64,000 nt of DNA from Monarcha castaneiventris obscurior. Its lineage: Eukaryota > Chordata > Aves > Passeriformes > Monarchidae. This document shows positions 12,181 through 23,442 of the stretch, piece after piece. The stretch is from assembly GCA_026261815.1 (NCBI GenBank), contig JAMPIT010000379.1, positions 20,324,501 to 20,388,500 of the forward strand, given 5' to 3'. Position 1 is the first letter of the stretch, and every line of letters begins with the position of its first letter. The notes under the pieces were generated by a model. The model was not told the origin of the DNA. It ran no database searches and saw nothing but the letters and a program-made list of their open reading frames with translations. Position numbers and translations under genes: made by a program.

Positions 12181-12475
12181 TCACAGAATCGTAGAGTCAT
12201 AGAATGGTTTGGGTTGGATGGAATCTTAAAGATCATCTAGTTCCAACCACCCTGCCATGCACATGGGCAGCTTCCAGTAGACCAGTTTGTGCAAAGTCCC
12301 ATCCAACCTGGTGTTGAACTTTCAGGTGTGGGACATCCACAACTTCTCTGGATAGCCTGTTCCAGTGCCTCACCACCTTCACAGTAAAGAATTTCTTCCT
12401 AATAGCTAATATAAACCTACTCCCTTTCACTTTACAGCCATTAGCATTTGTGCTGTTACAACATGCCCATATGTC
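12181..12475 (-). mobile_element. CR1 LINE 3' portion
   Basis: Clear antisense CR1: two tail units (TCACAGAATCGTAGAGTCAT), then AGAATGGTTTGGGTTGGATG, AAAGATCATCTAGTTCCAAC, TGGACATCCACAACTTCTCT-like text and AAAGAATTTCTTCCTAATAG. It lies about 180 bp to the right of the LTR-like segment. The minus-strand frame at 12,233-12,430 is a repeat shadow. Confidence 0.94.
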
Positions 12476-14747
12476 TGTGGCTAGGGCATAAAGTCAAATG
12501 CAGGGCTTATGCTACTGTGGAACAGCAATGATTAGGAAATCCTGAAGCCAGGAGTCAGTTTGGAGCTGCCACACTCTCCATACCAGGGTAACTGTGTGAT
12601 GAAGTTCATGTTTTTCCTGTTCTGTAGCTCAGTCTCTTTATCTCATCTCCCCAGGTGAGAAACAGTGAGTAAAATTCCAATTTCAGCCATAAACTCATAT
12701 CATTTATCTATTAAGCAAAAAAAAAAAAAAAAAAAAAAAGAAGAAGGCATAGCTTTCTGGGAATCTCAATATTTTCTAAATTCATTACTGGTCTTGGGAG
12801 TTAAAAAAGTGCATGTGGCATCATAACAAGTAGATCCATAGTTTGGTTCCATTATTCTGATGGATACACAAGCTACTGATATTCTTCTATTTCACCAATA
12901 CTTTACTATTTAACTAAAACTTGCAAGAAAATACTAAAAAATACTGGTTTTCATAATTTTTTCCCTTTAAGTGTTATTCTATAGACTCTCAAAATTTGTT
13001 AACTACATCATGAGAATTTTCATATCTTGAGTGTATAACATACATATTGACCTCTTGTGCTCAGTTTGTATTTCAATACAATTGTTCCAAACAATTTCAG
13101 ACAGTGAGTTTTTCTTTATTTTTTTTAATGGGATTTTTTTTAGAGAAAACAACAACAACAAAAAAGCAAATAAAAATATTGCCATATGAAGCAAGAAAAA
13201 GATAACTTTTAAACATGCCAGTTACTAGAAACCTTGATTGCTGAGCTAGAACTGAAAAAAAATGTGGCCTCTGTGATGTGTTAAAAATACGACATCAAAG
13301 TATTGTTAACCAGTGGAGAAGCAAACATTATTCCTGACCATATGAGAACCTTTCAGACACTGTAAGGAAAAATCCTCAGACATTTCTGAAGTTTACTGTA
13401 GGTTTAGTTGCATATTTGTCAAAGTATTCTGTATTGTTTAAGACAGCATACAAGATTTTGTGCAGACAAACATAAGGTTGATGAAAATTTATTGTTTCTG
13501 ATCTTGTCTAGCTTTAAATTTCCTGGGCTGAGAACTGAAGCGGAAAAATCAAATACTAGAAAACACATCCCTGACAAAACTATTTCTTGTGTTTGTCTTA
13601 TGTGGCCCTTAGTGTATTTGGAAAGGTAGCAACTGTCCTATTCTTTCTGGACTTGACTTCTCAGGGGGTGAGTGAAACTATCTTCTCTCCTGCTCACATT
13701 AGCATGCCTTGTCTTTATGTTCTGTCTTGAGTAGTTTAGTGTGCATAGATATTATGGTACTATCTGCACTGTCAAGTCATCTTGGAGCTCAGACTCAGCA
13801 TTTAAGAACAAACTTCCTGACTTTCCACATTGCCTATTTTGTCACTCAGCATCTCTCTCTGGCATGGGGTGATCTGGAGTTCACTGATCTGGGTCAATGC
13901 TTGAGACTTCACAGCAGGCAGCCAGTGTGGACACGGGCAGCAGGAGCTATGGGGTCTGTCTGGAACAGGCAGAGCAGCAAAACAAGGTGAAATTAGGTGT
14001 GATATTGGGACTGGGCTGAGAGTGATAATTGCACACAAAGATGGCAAGAAATGCTCCTTTTCCATAGCTGTAGAAGAGCAAGGGAGCCACTACATCCCAA
14101 AGAGAAAGATTTTGAAAACGGACAGTTTTTACTAATTAGAGACAATATAGTTTTCCAGAGTTTCTGCTCCTTGTCTCCTCATACTGTTCCTCAGTTAGAT
14201 CCAGGACAGTAATTTGACATCAGATTTAGAGTTTACCTTTTAAACAAGTACAGTAAAGAGGAGAATTCAGATAGGAGATATTTTAGTTGTCTGCCAGAGA
14301 AAAGTTCCTGGATATGGAAACCATACTAAACTACACTAAAATATCCATAATTTATTTTAAAAAAATCATTATTTCCTCTACTTTTATGATTTCAAGTGGG
14401 GTACTTTTTTCTCCAATATTTCATTTTTTAGTTCTCATAGCACATCTATGTCAATGCCTATCTATTCACATAATGTGATATTAGAAGTGCTATACAGTAA
14501 AAAAATGAAAGAAGAAAATTTTCAGGTTTTAAACAGCTCTAAATATAGTTTCTAATACATTTCTTACATTTTTACATACATTTTATATAGTAATCCAGTT
14601 ATCTATGAACATTCAAACAGTGGTGCACATACATATAAGTTTGTTTTGAAGACTCATAAGAAGAAACACTGGGGCTGCCAGTGTATGGTAACATGTGATC
14701 ATGCAAAGATCCTCACAGCTGTGACACTTTTTCTCAAGAACATTTTA
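12476..14747. other. Unassigned sequence with a long A run
   Basis: Contains a 23-base A run at 12,717-12,739 with no upstream AATAAA or recognisable retrocopy. Frames at 13,408-13,629 and 13,709-14,065 (both strands) are 73-93 codons without domains. The patch at 13,860-14,000 is somewhat GC-richer than its surroundings. No gene is supported. Confidence 0.45.
12717..12739 (+). repeat. Poly(A) tract
   Basis: An uninterrupted run of 23 A, followed by a short GAAGAAGG stretch. No polyadenylation signal or retrocopy body was recognised to its left, so it is treated as a simple repeat. Confidence 0.9.
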
Positions 14748-14895
14748 ATCACAGAAATACAGAAGCATTTAGGTTGGAAAAGGCATTTAAGATCATTGAA
14801 TCCAAGCGCCAAACCAGCTCTGCCCAGCCCACCTCTAAAGTGTGTCCCTAAGTGACACATCTACGTCTTTTAAATATTTCCAAGCATGGTGACTC
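14748..14895 (-). mobile_element. Old CR1 LINE 3' end
   Basis: A worn antisense CR1 tail: ATCACAGAAATACAGAAGC, TTTAGGTTGGAAAAGGCATT, TAAGATCATTGAATCCAAGC and a decayed TATTTCCAAGCATGGTGACT. Divergence is greater than in the copies at 12,181 and 30,700. The right limit is approximate. Confidence 0.85.
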
Positions 14896-15285
14896 AGATA
14901 CTTTAGAAATATCCTGGCTGATATCACATGTTGCTTTATTGCTTTATTAACCTCCACATAACAACTTAAGTTGCTCATGTATTTCAGGACTCTGTTGAAT
15001 TGAGGCCATGGGAATGAGAACAGTAGAAACTGGGTCTATGATGAATTGCTGTATTTAAAAGGGGAGACAATATAAGCTTGCACAACAATTTTGTATGTTC
15101 AAATCACTGATGGTTGTTCAATTTATTGCTTATATTCTTACCCCTTACTTATATTCTTAAATCATTGTTTGCTCTCCTTGAGAGTTCTTTCTTTCTTGCA
15201 TGGGAGAAGTGTACTAAAATTAACAAATATATGGCCTAAGAGTGATTCTGTATAAGCAGTTTTTCTTCATTTCAGTGCTGGTTGT
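14896..15285. other. Unassigned AT-rich sequence
   Basis: No gene or repeat recognised; unique AT-rich sequence leading into the palindrome-bearing segment. Confidence 0.5.
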
Positions 15286-15400
15286 TTATGAAATATGCAT
15301 GAGGCACAAAATTTGCATCTGCAGATGCACGCACATTGCAGATCCTGCATCTGTTGGTTAAAATCAAAATAAAACAACATTAACGAGAATTATCAGAAAC
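15286..15400. promoter_or_regulatory. Candidate enhancer core: octamer plus E-boxes
   Basis: Holds a POU-type octamer ATTTGCAT (15,311-15,318) overlapping a perfect 16-bp palindrome TGCATCTGCAGATGCA (15,314-15,329). The palindrome carries two CAGATG-type E-boxes, one per strand, and a third CATCTG lies near 15,346-15,353. An ATATGCAT lies just upstream. Such combinations occur in neural and other developmental enhancers, but short motifs arise by chance, and no conservation data are available. Confidence 0.25.
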
Positions 15401-17319
15401 AGAAAATGGAAAACTTTCCCTTCAGAGTCTCTTCAGCTAAATATTGGGGGAATATTCAAAGCAATGTGCTCTATGTATTGTGGTAGTTTTTTGGTTTTTT
15501 TTTCCTTTTCCTAGTCTTTCTGAACAAACCACTGGAAATGAAGCTTTGGTAGCATCCTGTGACTAACAGTTGTGCTCATTGTGTGTTGAAACATTACCTA
15601 ATTGTCTCATAATGACTTTAACTTCTTCAGTGGCTTTGTGACTTCAATGGCTTTAGTTACCGACACAAGCAGAGTTGTTCAATCTATGATACGTTACGAT
15701 GCTTTGCTTTCTAATTTGATGAAGTTTGTATAAAATAGAAACCCCAAGGATATTTATAATCAAAGCATGCAGATTCATCCCTTCAGGTTTTTCACAATCT
15801 GCGGCATTCTTTGTTTGCTAGCATAATTCCATGATTCCGTAGTACTGAATGTCAAGTTACACAGGAAAGGCAATTCTCACTGCAATATCTGGGTTACTCT
15901 GCATTTAGGAGGTGGAGAGGTAAGAAGAAATGAAGAGTCTGATGCTCTTTGAACATCTAGGACAAGCTGCATTATAAAATTTTTTTGATAATTAAAGTAG
16001 TAATAGAGCTTAATGAGACAATACAAAAATTGTATGGTTATTTTTCAGAGTAGAGTTTTTAAACCTATTTTAGCAATCTGAGGTTGAAAATGTATTTTGC
16101 ACATTTAATTACATGATTTGTTTAAACAATTTTCAGGGTGCCTAGAGGTTTTCATAAGGATGTTTCCTACTTCTGCGCAAATTCAATTTCCTTTCTGTTA
16201 TTAAAGAAGTTCTAATAAGATTAAGATGAGCTTAAGCAGAACCTGAAGATTTCAGATGTTATTTGTCTGGCAAGATGAAAGAGAGAGAGAGTCCTTTTTA
16301 CAAAAGAAGTCAGAAGGAACAGAAGGCAGCAGCTTTTTTCAACTTTTGCTGTATCCTACTACTTTTTTTTCACTCCTTTTTGTAACTGAAGTACATTTTT
16401 CACCCAAGGGGTCTCATTCTGAACACATTCAAAATAGATGCCACTAGAGCAATAGACCACAATGATTGTAGCTTTGGTGTGAGGGCATGCATATAAGAGG
16501 ATTTCAATGTTTCTAAAATAACTAGAAGCAAATTGTTTCTATATTTAATGATTGCAATGTCAGTAATCGTGCCTTGGTCCTTTTTCACTTGATAAACTTT
16601 GGGTAATGTAAGTTAACTATGGGGAGATCTTGGAGGATGCAAGCAGTCCTCTGTATATTGGTAAAGTCTGTGAAATGATTAAAAGTATCTGATGCTACTG
16701 TGGAAATCTAAGTGTGATACGGCCAGGTGTTTTTGCACCGTGATCAAAAATCTGGAAAAAACATTATGGCTAGTTGTATCTAATTTTATATTCACGTGAA
16801 AGAACATGAGAAGTCAGACAATCCAGTTGTAACAGCTATTTTTTCTGTTCCTAAAACCCAGGGTCATATGGTTAAGAGTTATAGTAGTCTGAGATTTCTA
16901 AAAAATCCTGTAGGAAACATACGCCCACTGAAGCATGAGATCACTTAGCAGCAGTTAAAGCCCCTGTGGAAGACTGGGAAGCCCTAAAGGCATTTTATTT
17001 CTCTTTTGCGATAACTTTCTCAATATAAGAATGTTTCATATTAGAATTAAAAGGCCAATAAGCTTCTACATTTATTTAGTTTTAAAATAATAAAAGCAAG
17101 TCAACAAGGTCTAGGAGGTCTACTAATAAGTTGAACAAGATTATGGTGGAACTTGGTTCCATCCAAACTCTTCTCCTCACATCTTCAATAAACAAAATCA
17201 TAAATCTTGATGGAGTTACAGTTGGATCAGATTGTCTTTACAATTTGTCAAGTATTTTGTCTTTAATAAGCTGAAATAGTTTCACACAAGTAGAAGGAAC
17301 TGTTTAAACAAGTAACAGT
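15401..17319. other. Unassigned AT-rich sequence
   Basis: No interspersed repeat or gene recognised. The two short frames near 16,256-16,588 (62-63 codons, opposite strands) have no signature. Confidence 0.5.
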
Positions 17320-17879
17320 TGTGGAAGCCCAGAAGATAAGGGGCTAATGTGCACACGTAGCACAGCGGTGACCAGACAGCCATGGAACCAACCCAGGACT
17401 GTCGGTGAGAACACGCCGTGCAAGCAGGCAGGAAAGAACAGCATGGAACTGGAGCTGGGGGCTACACTGAGTTAGGGCAGCACTTTTCTGGACAAACAAT
17501 TCTGGTTCTTGGAGATAAGCACAACACACTGCAGTCCAGTTTCAGGAATGAGGTCAAGAAGCATGTATGGACTGATGATGAAAGGTCGGTCCAATAGGGG
17601 GCAATCAAGACCACCAAAAACCCCTGAAGCCCTTCAGCCCATTTCCAGAATGGTCTGGAAGAATGAATGGCACATGGTAACTAACTAGCATCGAACATGA
17701 AAAACTTAGCACCACGGTGGGGAAAACATATCTATAAAAAGGTAATCTCATAAAGCCCAGGTGGTGCATCCCCAGGACCCTGGAGACCACATGAGCTGGG
17801 TCAGTGCTGGAGCTAAGACTGACGATATTCATGTCTTCCTTTGTTGTGTTCTGTTGGAGTTTCAACAATAACCCTTACA
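17320..17879 (+). mobile_element. Endogenous retrovirus LTR
   Basis: A compositionally distinct 560-bp block, richer in GC than its flanks. It begins TGTGGAAGCC (17,320), ends ...AACCCTTACA (17,879) and contains a TATA box (TATAAAAA, 17,733-17,740) about 145 bp from its right end. Directly after comes TTTTGGTGATAACC, which resembles the start of a retroviral primer-binding region, so some internal leader may remain. An AATAAC-type weak signal lies near the end. No gag, pol or env was recognised beside it and no target-site duplication is obvious. Minus-strand frames at 17,344-17,529 and 17,605-17,868 lie inside and are shadows. Confidence 0.72.
17733..17740 (+). promoter_or_regulatory. TATA box of the LTR
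   Basis: TATAAAAA in the right third of the LTR, the position expected at the U3/R junction. A nearly identical context (CTATAAAAAGG) occurs in the LTR at 22,841-23,442. Activity cannot be judged. Confidence 0.6.
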
Positions 17880-19874
17880 TTTTGGTGATAACCTTTGTTG
17901 AAAGCTTGACCTTCTCTCTGATCATCTTTCTTCTGTAGGTTAAGGTCCCAGCCACCTGGACTCACCAGTTTCCACTGCTTTGGTTAGATGTCAACCATTT
18001 CTGATCCTTCACTCCTGATAGTTATCTCAGTTATGTTAATATTTCTCAGGAACATGTTGATGAAGTTGTTAGTAGGTTTACTGTTACATTTTTCTTTTTA
18101 CCTGCAGCTAAAAGTTATCATTAAATGAATTAATTTCCTGGCCAAATACTTGTTTTAAATATTTTCCTTAACAATATGTGTCACTCTATAAACTGCTCTA
18201 GAAAGAACAAAGCACACTTTTAGCTCTGGTAGTATGTTGGAATTTTCAAATGTTAGTGAAAATGGGCTTTGATATTTGTTGTCTTAATTTAAAATTCTAT
18301 TAAAAATCCTTATAGTTTTTAAAAACGAAAACATGCTATAGTGAAGGAATGGCATACAATATTTAAAGAAATGAAAATTTTTAATTTTTTTGTAGTAAGT
18401 TCTATTTTTACTCAATATTTTTTTCAATATTAGTACATTTGAAATGATAGCAGCCTGTCATATTAAATTCTGTCACGATCATACATTTTATCATCATACT
18501 GAACAGACTTTCTTCCACCAGAACTGGAAGGACTCCCTGGACAATCAATGGAAATGCCTTATCATTTACTGCGTTATAGGGTTCCATTTATAAATATATC
18601 AATCACATCTTTCTAGAACAAATCACACACTTCTCCCTTTGCAATGAGACAGTTGGAAGCCTAGAGAATGAGGATTAATCTGAAGAACTATTGTTTTCCT
18701 AATTCTAATTTTAGATTATATAGATTTCTATATAATATAGATTATATATAGTATAGATTTCTTTTACTAAAATATAATAATTTATTGCCCATACCATATA
18801 TTTTTCCATTACTTGGTTTTGTAAGTAATAAAAGACCTAAAGTAGAAATTTCTTTGCAAGATATTCTGGAGAAAGACATAGCAAAAATATCAAAGATCAG
18901 GAAGAAGTTAAAAGCACCCAATATTTATTTTTTGGCTCACAAATAATGAAGATAAGAAAAAATCGCCATAGTTTGTTGTCCTTGTGCATGATCTTTGACA
19001 GTATAGATTTGGTAACAATGCATAAACAACCAGAAGACAAGATCAGAACAAGGCCTTGAGGAGAATAACTAAAAGTTCTCAATGTCTTGCATTACTTCTC
19101 TGAAACCAGTCCATCAACTGAGGAAAGATGCAATCTCTACCTACTTCCTAAATTTGCAAAAATTTGCAAAAGTCATTGCAGTCCTTAGGAGATTAGCCTA
19201 TAGGTCAGACATATAGATTCTTCCTGTGATGTATTAGTTAACTTCCTATGGCATGTTTCTTATCCTTCTCATGTTTGATTTTGAAAAGGAGTCTAGATGA
19301 ATTAGTATTTTCAGGAAATGCTAAATTTCAGTTTTCAGCTGTTACCATGGATAACATCTTCCTAATTTCATTTAACAACATGCACGTAGCTGTCACAAGG
19401 ATAGGCCATAGACAACAGACACCAAGAAACAACGTCCTTTAGTGTTGAATGACAAGTAGAAAACAGGATTTAGTAAAGATTCTGTAAGCAAAGATCTCCA
19501 TAACATGAACTTAATCTCCTTACAAATAAACATCAAAATATTTGTACAGCCAGGAAAAGGAGGATTGACAGGACACTTCAGTGCTGGTTTTATGACCGTT
19601 TAAAACCTTTCAAAGGACTTCCTTTCTGCATGCATGCAGCCAAATGCCCAGTCCAACCCACACCTACATTAACACAGTAGCAAGGCTGCAGTGTGCAATG
19701 GGACAAGAGGAAACATGAAACTAGAGTTTGCAGCATAGAATTGTTGAGCATTCTGTGAATGTTACAGAAGGCTTGCACATATGGGTATTTGTCATATATT
19801 AGATAACGTCACCAGAATGGCAGGGAGACATTTTTAGCTCTCTGAGGCATTTTTAACCCTCCTCTTTCCCTCAG
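17880..19874. other. Unassigned AT-rich sequence
   Basis: The first few dozen bases may be retroviral leader. Beyond them the DNA is AT-rich and unrecognised, with a TA-rich patch at about 18,715-18,765 and a short duplicated AATTTGCAAA near 19,152-19,172. Confidence 0.45.
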
Positions 19875-20025
19875 ATATCTTCTAACTCTTGTTTCTGCCT
19901 CCTACTTGCCAGACCTGTGCAACAGTTCTCCCTGGACTACAAGAGTAGCTATCAACTTGGATCAGGCGTAATTGCTTTAAGCTGATGTCACTTTCTTACC
20001 CTGCCATTGCCACAGGTCACAGAAG
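19875..20025 (+). other. Exon-like segment between splice-type signals
   Basis: A 151-bp stretch preceded by a pyrimidine-rich tract ending TTTCCCTCAG and followed by a strong donor (GAAG|GTAAGA at 20,026). It is somewhat GC-richer than its surroundings. I see no known protein in it. If transcribed it could be a noncoding exon. Chance splice-like pairs are common in 64 kb, so this is only a candidate. Confidence 0.15.
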
Positions 20026-22085
20026 GTAAGATGGACTCACAACTGGACGCAATCTCTCTGCTTGCCCTAAGCCAGTGCAATGCCCCAGGCATTATATTAC
20101 TTGAACTTGATGTAAGACTCTATTTAAAGTCTCCATTGATGTTTGCGTAATTCTGCAGTTCAAGAGTCTGACCACCTACAGCATTTATTAATTAGCATGA
20201 GCTAAAGTTTCAGCAGGAAGACACCATTTAAATTCCAGAGAATGAACGCACTATTCATGGAATTAACTGGGCAAGGCTTATGGGAAAAAGTAGCATATTT
20301 CACTTCATTTTAATAAAGGCTATTCTTTCTGCTTACATTTTTTGCCCTGTTTTTACCACCAGACCACGTAGAATTCAGGGTCTATTTTTCAAGTCAGATA
20401 GGAATCACAAGCTCAAATCAGGTCCTTGACCTCCATTTAGGAAATTAGTGTTTTTATAACAGGGAATAAATTCTTTTCCTTTCTTGCTGGCACATGAATG
20501 TTTCTGAAATGGGGAAGAGTGTTATTGGAATTTTTCCTGTCTTTGTTCAGCCTACAGCCCATTCTTCAAGCCTTTGTCATTTGATTATCTTGATCAAGGT
20601 GATTAAGGGCTTTATATTTTGCTTCTCCAATTTTCTGTCCTTGTAAATGCTGACATGGAGGAATAAAGAACAGAGAACTTCAAAGCAATTCCCACAACCC
20701 AAATTCAAATTCCTACCTACACCAGAGACAGAAAAAGAGTGACAGTGAGACTGAGCATTTCTGAATCTTTTTAGGCTTTCTTTCAATGCTTCCCAGAAAT
20801 GTGGGTATTCTCAGACTACAAGTGGAGGAAGCTAGATTGCTCTGGCGTTGCTCATTCAATATCCAGTACTTTATGATGAAAAAGATTATTAAAGAAAGCT
20901 GTGATGTGTCAATGCACAGCAAAATTGCACTGAACCCAAGGATAAATGTACGCAAGCCGTGCATCTCCTTTTTCCATTCTAGTATTTGTATATTATTTAT
21001 GTCTGCACTGAGAAAATGAGAAAGATATTAATACAATCCTTTTTAATGTCACTTAGCAGTATTTCAGCATCTGCTTTCCTGCTACAGGCCACTAACAGCA
21101 AGTTTTTATATATTCTTATTCAGACAAGAACAATAACTAGATGACCTACTGATCTTATCATAACATACTATTATTATGCTGTGTTGTGATCAAATATAAA
21201 AATTTAAATGTAAGGCAGCCTTGAATTTTCCTAGGGAGAAATAACAACAGAAGCCATACTTATGTGTCTTTCCTCACATTTTTGTCTTTTGGGCAGAGGA
21301 AGAACCTGAGAAAGAAAACGTGTCTCATTTTTATTTTATTTCACTACAAAAATCACTTTCCATTTTGTTGAGTGCTGACTATGTAGTGCTCTATAAGCAA
21401 ATTCTTACTATTTTGCTTAGGAAACAAAAGTGTACCAGGCTAAATATGATGCTGTGCTATTTCCGTCTTTTTCCAGATATGATTTTGATAAAGCCACCAG
21501 GCTGTCTAAGCCTGCTACGCTAAAATGCCCAACAACATGGATGATTGTGGATTTGAGCTCTGAGCAAAGCATGTAGTATGGAAAACACAAATGTAAACAT
21601 TACAATTAGAAAATGGCACCTAAGGAATTTCTAGTCCCTTCGACAGCACCTGTTGCCTCTGTTACGACAGTGGCAGTAATTTTAAAATGCCTTGTAGAAC
21701 CCCAAATCCTGCATCAATTACTGGACATTAAAGAATTAAATGTTCATTACTTCTGCGTGTCCTTAACAGAGTTAAGAAGAGCTACAACTCCATTTACTTC
21801 TTCCAGGCCAAGTGAAGTAGCTAGGTAGCTTGAGTAAGAATTTCGTATACAGCAAAATGAATAATCTATTCATTGATTTCTTACTAAACTGGGAAAAAAA
21901 AAAAAGCGCAGTGTTGAAGTATCATTCCAAATAATTTTTCTGTGCTTGGGAAGACAACAAAATGTACCTGGGGGCTTGATCTAGATAGTTTATTCCACTG
22001 AAACCAACTACGTTTTTTTTCCTATTTAAAAGTTTCTGAGAGCCTTTGTTAGTACTACAAAACACAGAAATAAACTTTAAATGAC
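20026..22085. other. Unassigned AT-rich sequence
   Basis: Several frames of 60-83 codons on both strands (for example 20,713-20,964 minus and 20,786-21,019 plus, overlapping each other) without domains. No interspersed repeat recognised. Confidence 0.5.
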
Positions 22086-22433
22086 TGTCATGGCTTAACC
22101 CCAGCCTAAGTACCACACAGCTGCTCACTATCTACCCCCATTCTTCCCAAGTGGCATGGGCAGGAGAACTGGAATTGATGAGTTTGGATCAGCTGTGCTG
22201 GCTGTGCTCCCTCGCAGCTTTTTGTGCAGCTCCTCATTGGCATATCATGAGGCACTGAAAAGTCCTTGACTTAGAGTAAGTACTATTTAGCAACAAACAG
22301 AACATCAGTGTGTTATCAGCAACAAACAGAACATCAGTGTGTTATCAATATTATTCTCATACTAAATCTGAAACACAGCACTGTATGAGCTTCTGAGAAG
22401 AAAATGAACTCTATCCCATCTGAAACCAGAACA
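22086..22433 (+). mobile_element. Solo LTR, endogenous retrovirus, with internal duplication
   Basis: Begins TGTCATGGCTTAACCCCAGC (22,086), a start I associate with abundant avian LTRs, and ends ...TGAAACCAGAACA (22,433). The right part (CATCAGTGTGTTATC, then CTCATACTAAATCTGAAACA and CTCTATCCCATCTGAAACC) resembles the 3' end of the same group. At about 350 bp it is shorter than expected and no TATA box is visible, so the middle is probably deleted. It carries a perfect 29-bp tandem duplication at 22,289-22,346. No retroviral gene is adjacent. Flanks show no exact target-site duplication. Confidence 0.78.
22289..22346 (+). repeat. 29-bp perfect tandem duplication
   Basis: Two identical adjacent copies, each beginning AGCAACAAACAG and ending GTGTTATC (22,289-22,317 and 22,318-22,346), inside the LTR. 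The lack of any difference between copies suggests a recent slippage event, a gene-conversion event or an assembly duplication. Confidence 0.95.
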
Positions 22434-22840
22434 ATCAGATATTTTTGACTAAAAAAATTAAATATCTTAACTTTCAAAGCAAACTGTTACTAATTTCAGC
22501 ATGTCTCTGGACATGCATTCAAATCAGCTATACAGGAATGTTTTGAAATCCTCAATTTAGATTTTTACTTACCATTGCTCATAATCCTTTATGCAATACT
22601 CTGAGGTTTGCAAAACTTTCAATAAATACGTTCAGGTATGAATGACCTAACTACAGGGTGGAGTATTAGCTGTCCACAACCTTGATACAGAGCAGATTGA
22701 GAAAAAGGCAGTATTGAAAGATTCCTCACTAAGCAACGCTTTCTTCATTTGCAGAGAGCAAGATGAAGTCTAGCAAGGCCTTTTAGCACACAATTTGAGT
22801 TCAAAATTAAACTTCCTAGAAATAGGTTTGATTTTAATTT
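22434..22840. other. Spacer between two LTRs
   Basis: About 400 bp of AT-rich sequence without retroviral coding signatures. It does not read as internal proviral sequence, which favours two independent LTR insertions. Confidence 0.5.
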
Positions 22841-23276
22841 TGGTTCCTTGTGGGAACCCAGAGTGCAGGGAATATTTCTCTGCCTGTTTTGGAGAGAAAA
22901 ACCCCCCTGGACAGCATGGTTTTTGACCTTTATCCATGGAGAAAACTCCCTACCATCTGGGAGGAGTTAAAATCTACACAGATGTGAACTAGGTGATAGA
23001 ATATGATGTAAGGATGTCACAGGGTGAAGAATTTAGAAGTTTTAGGTTTGTTAATGTAGTAAATAGATAAATAGTAAAAGTTCCAAAATGGAGGAACCCT
23101 TGTAGTTTATATTTCTTTCCCTCTTCTTCTAGTCCTCCATATTCTGCAGCAGAGGTACTTTAGGATGATTGGATGAAAAATGCCGCAGTTCCGGCCTGCG
23201 TGTCGGAGTGATTTACTGAGCATTGGATGAAAAGTAAAAATATCTGTCGTTTCAATTTTTAATTGGATAATTTACC

Positions 23277-23284
23277 TATAAAAA
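23277..23284 (+). promoter_or_regulatory. TATA box of the LTR
   Basis: TATAAAAA followed by GGCC, about 95 bp upstream of the AATAAA signal, the usual U3/R layout. It shares the CTATAAAAAGG context with the LTR at 17,320-17,879. Confidence 0.65.
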
Positions 23285-23371
23285 GGCCTTGGAATCTTGA
23301 TAAGCAGCCATTTTCTCGCCTTTTCTTGTAGTGTTCTGTTCTACTGTGTCTTTCTAAGCTGATAACACTAG

Positions 23372-23377
23372 AATAAA
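23372..23377 (+). terminator. LTR polyadenylation signal
   Basis: AATAAA in the R region of the LTR, followed by a U5-like stretch. This is where plus-strand retroviral RNA would have been cleaved and polyadenylated. Confidence 0.6.
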
Positions 23378-23442
23378 CAACTATCGAAGAAGCAGTTACT
23401 GCGAGTTTGCCTCGTCCGTCTATCAAGCTCCTTGCAAGGACT

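Larger units (their letters stand above)
22841..23442 (+). mobile_element. Endogenous retrovirus LTR with TATA box and poly(A) signal
   Basis: Begins near TGGTTCCTTGTGGGAACCC and ends near CAAGCTCCTTGCAAGGACT, with the final CA apparently mutated. In correct order it has a U3-like region, TATAAAAA (23,277-23,284), AATAAA (23,372-23,377) and a GC-richer U5 with CGAGTTTGCCTCGTCCGTC. Length of about 600 bp fits an avian LTR. The sequence matches my memory of passerine LTRs but I cannot name the family. No primer-binding site or gag reading frame follows clearly, so it is probably a solo LTR. It lies about 400 bp from the LTR at 22,086 in the same orientation. Confidence 0.78.

Noticed and set aside
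12717..12739. Poly(A) run as the tail of a processed pseudogene
   Set aside because: No AATAAA, no recognisable gene body and no flanking duplication to its left.
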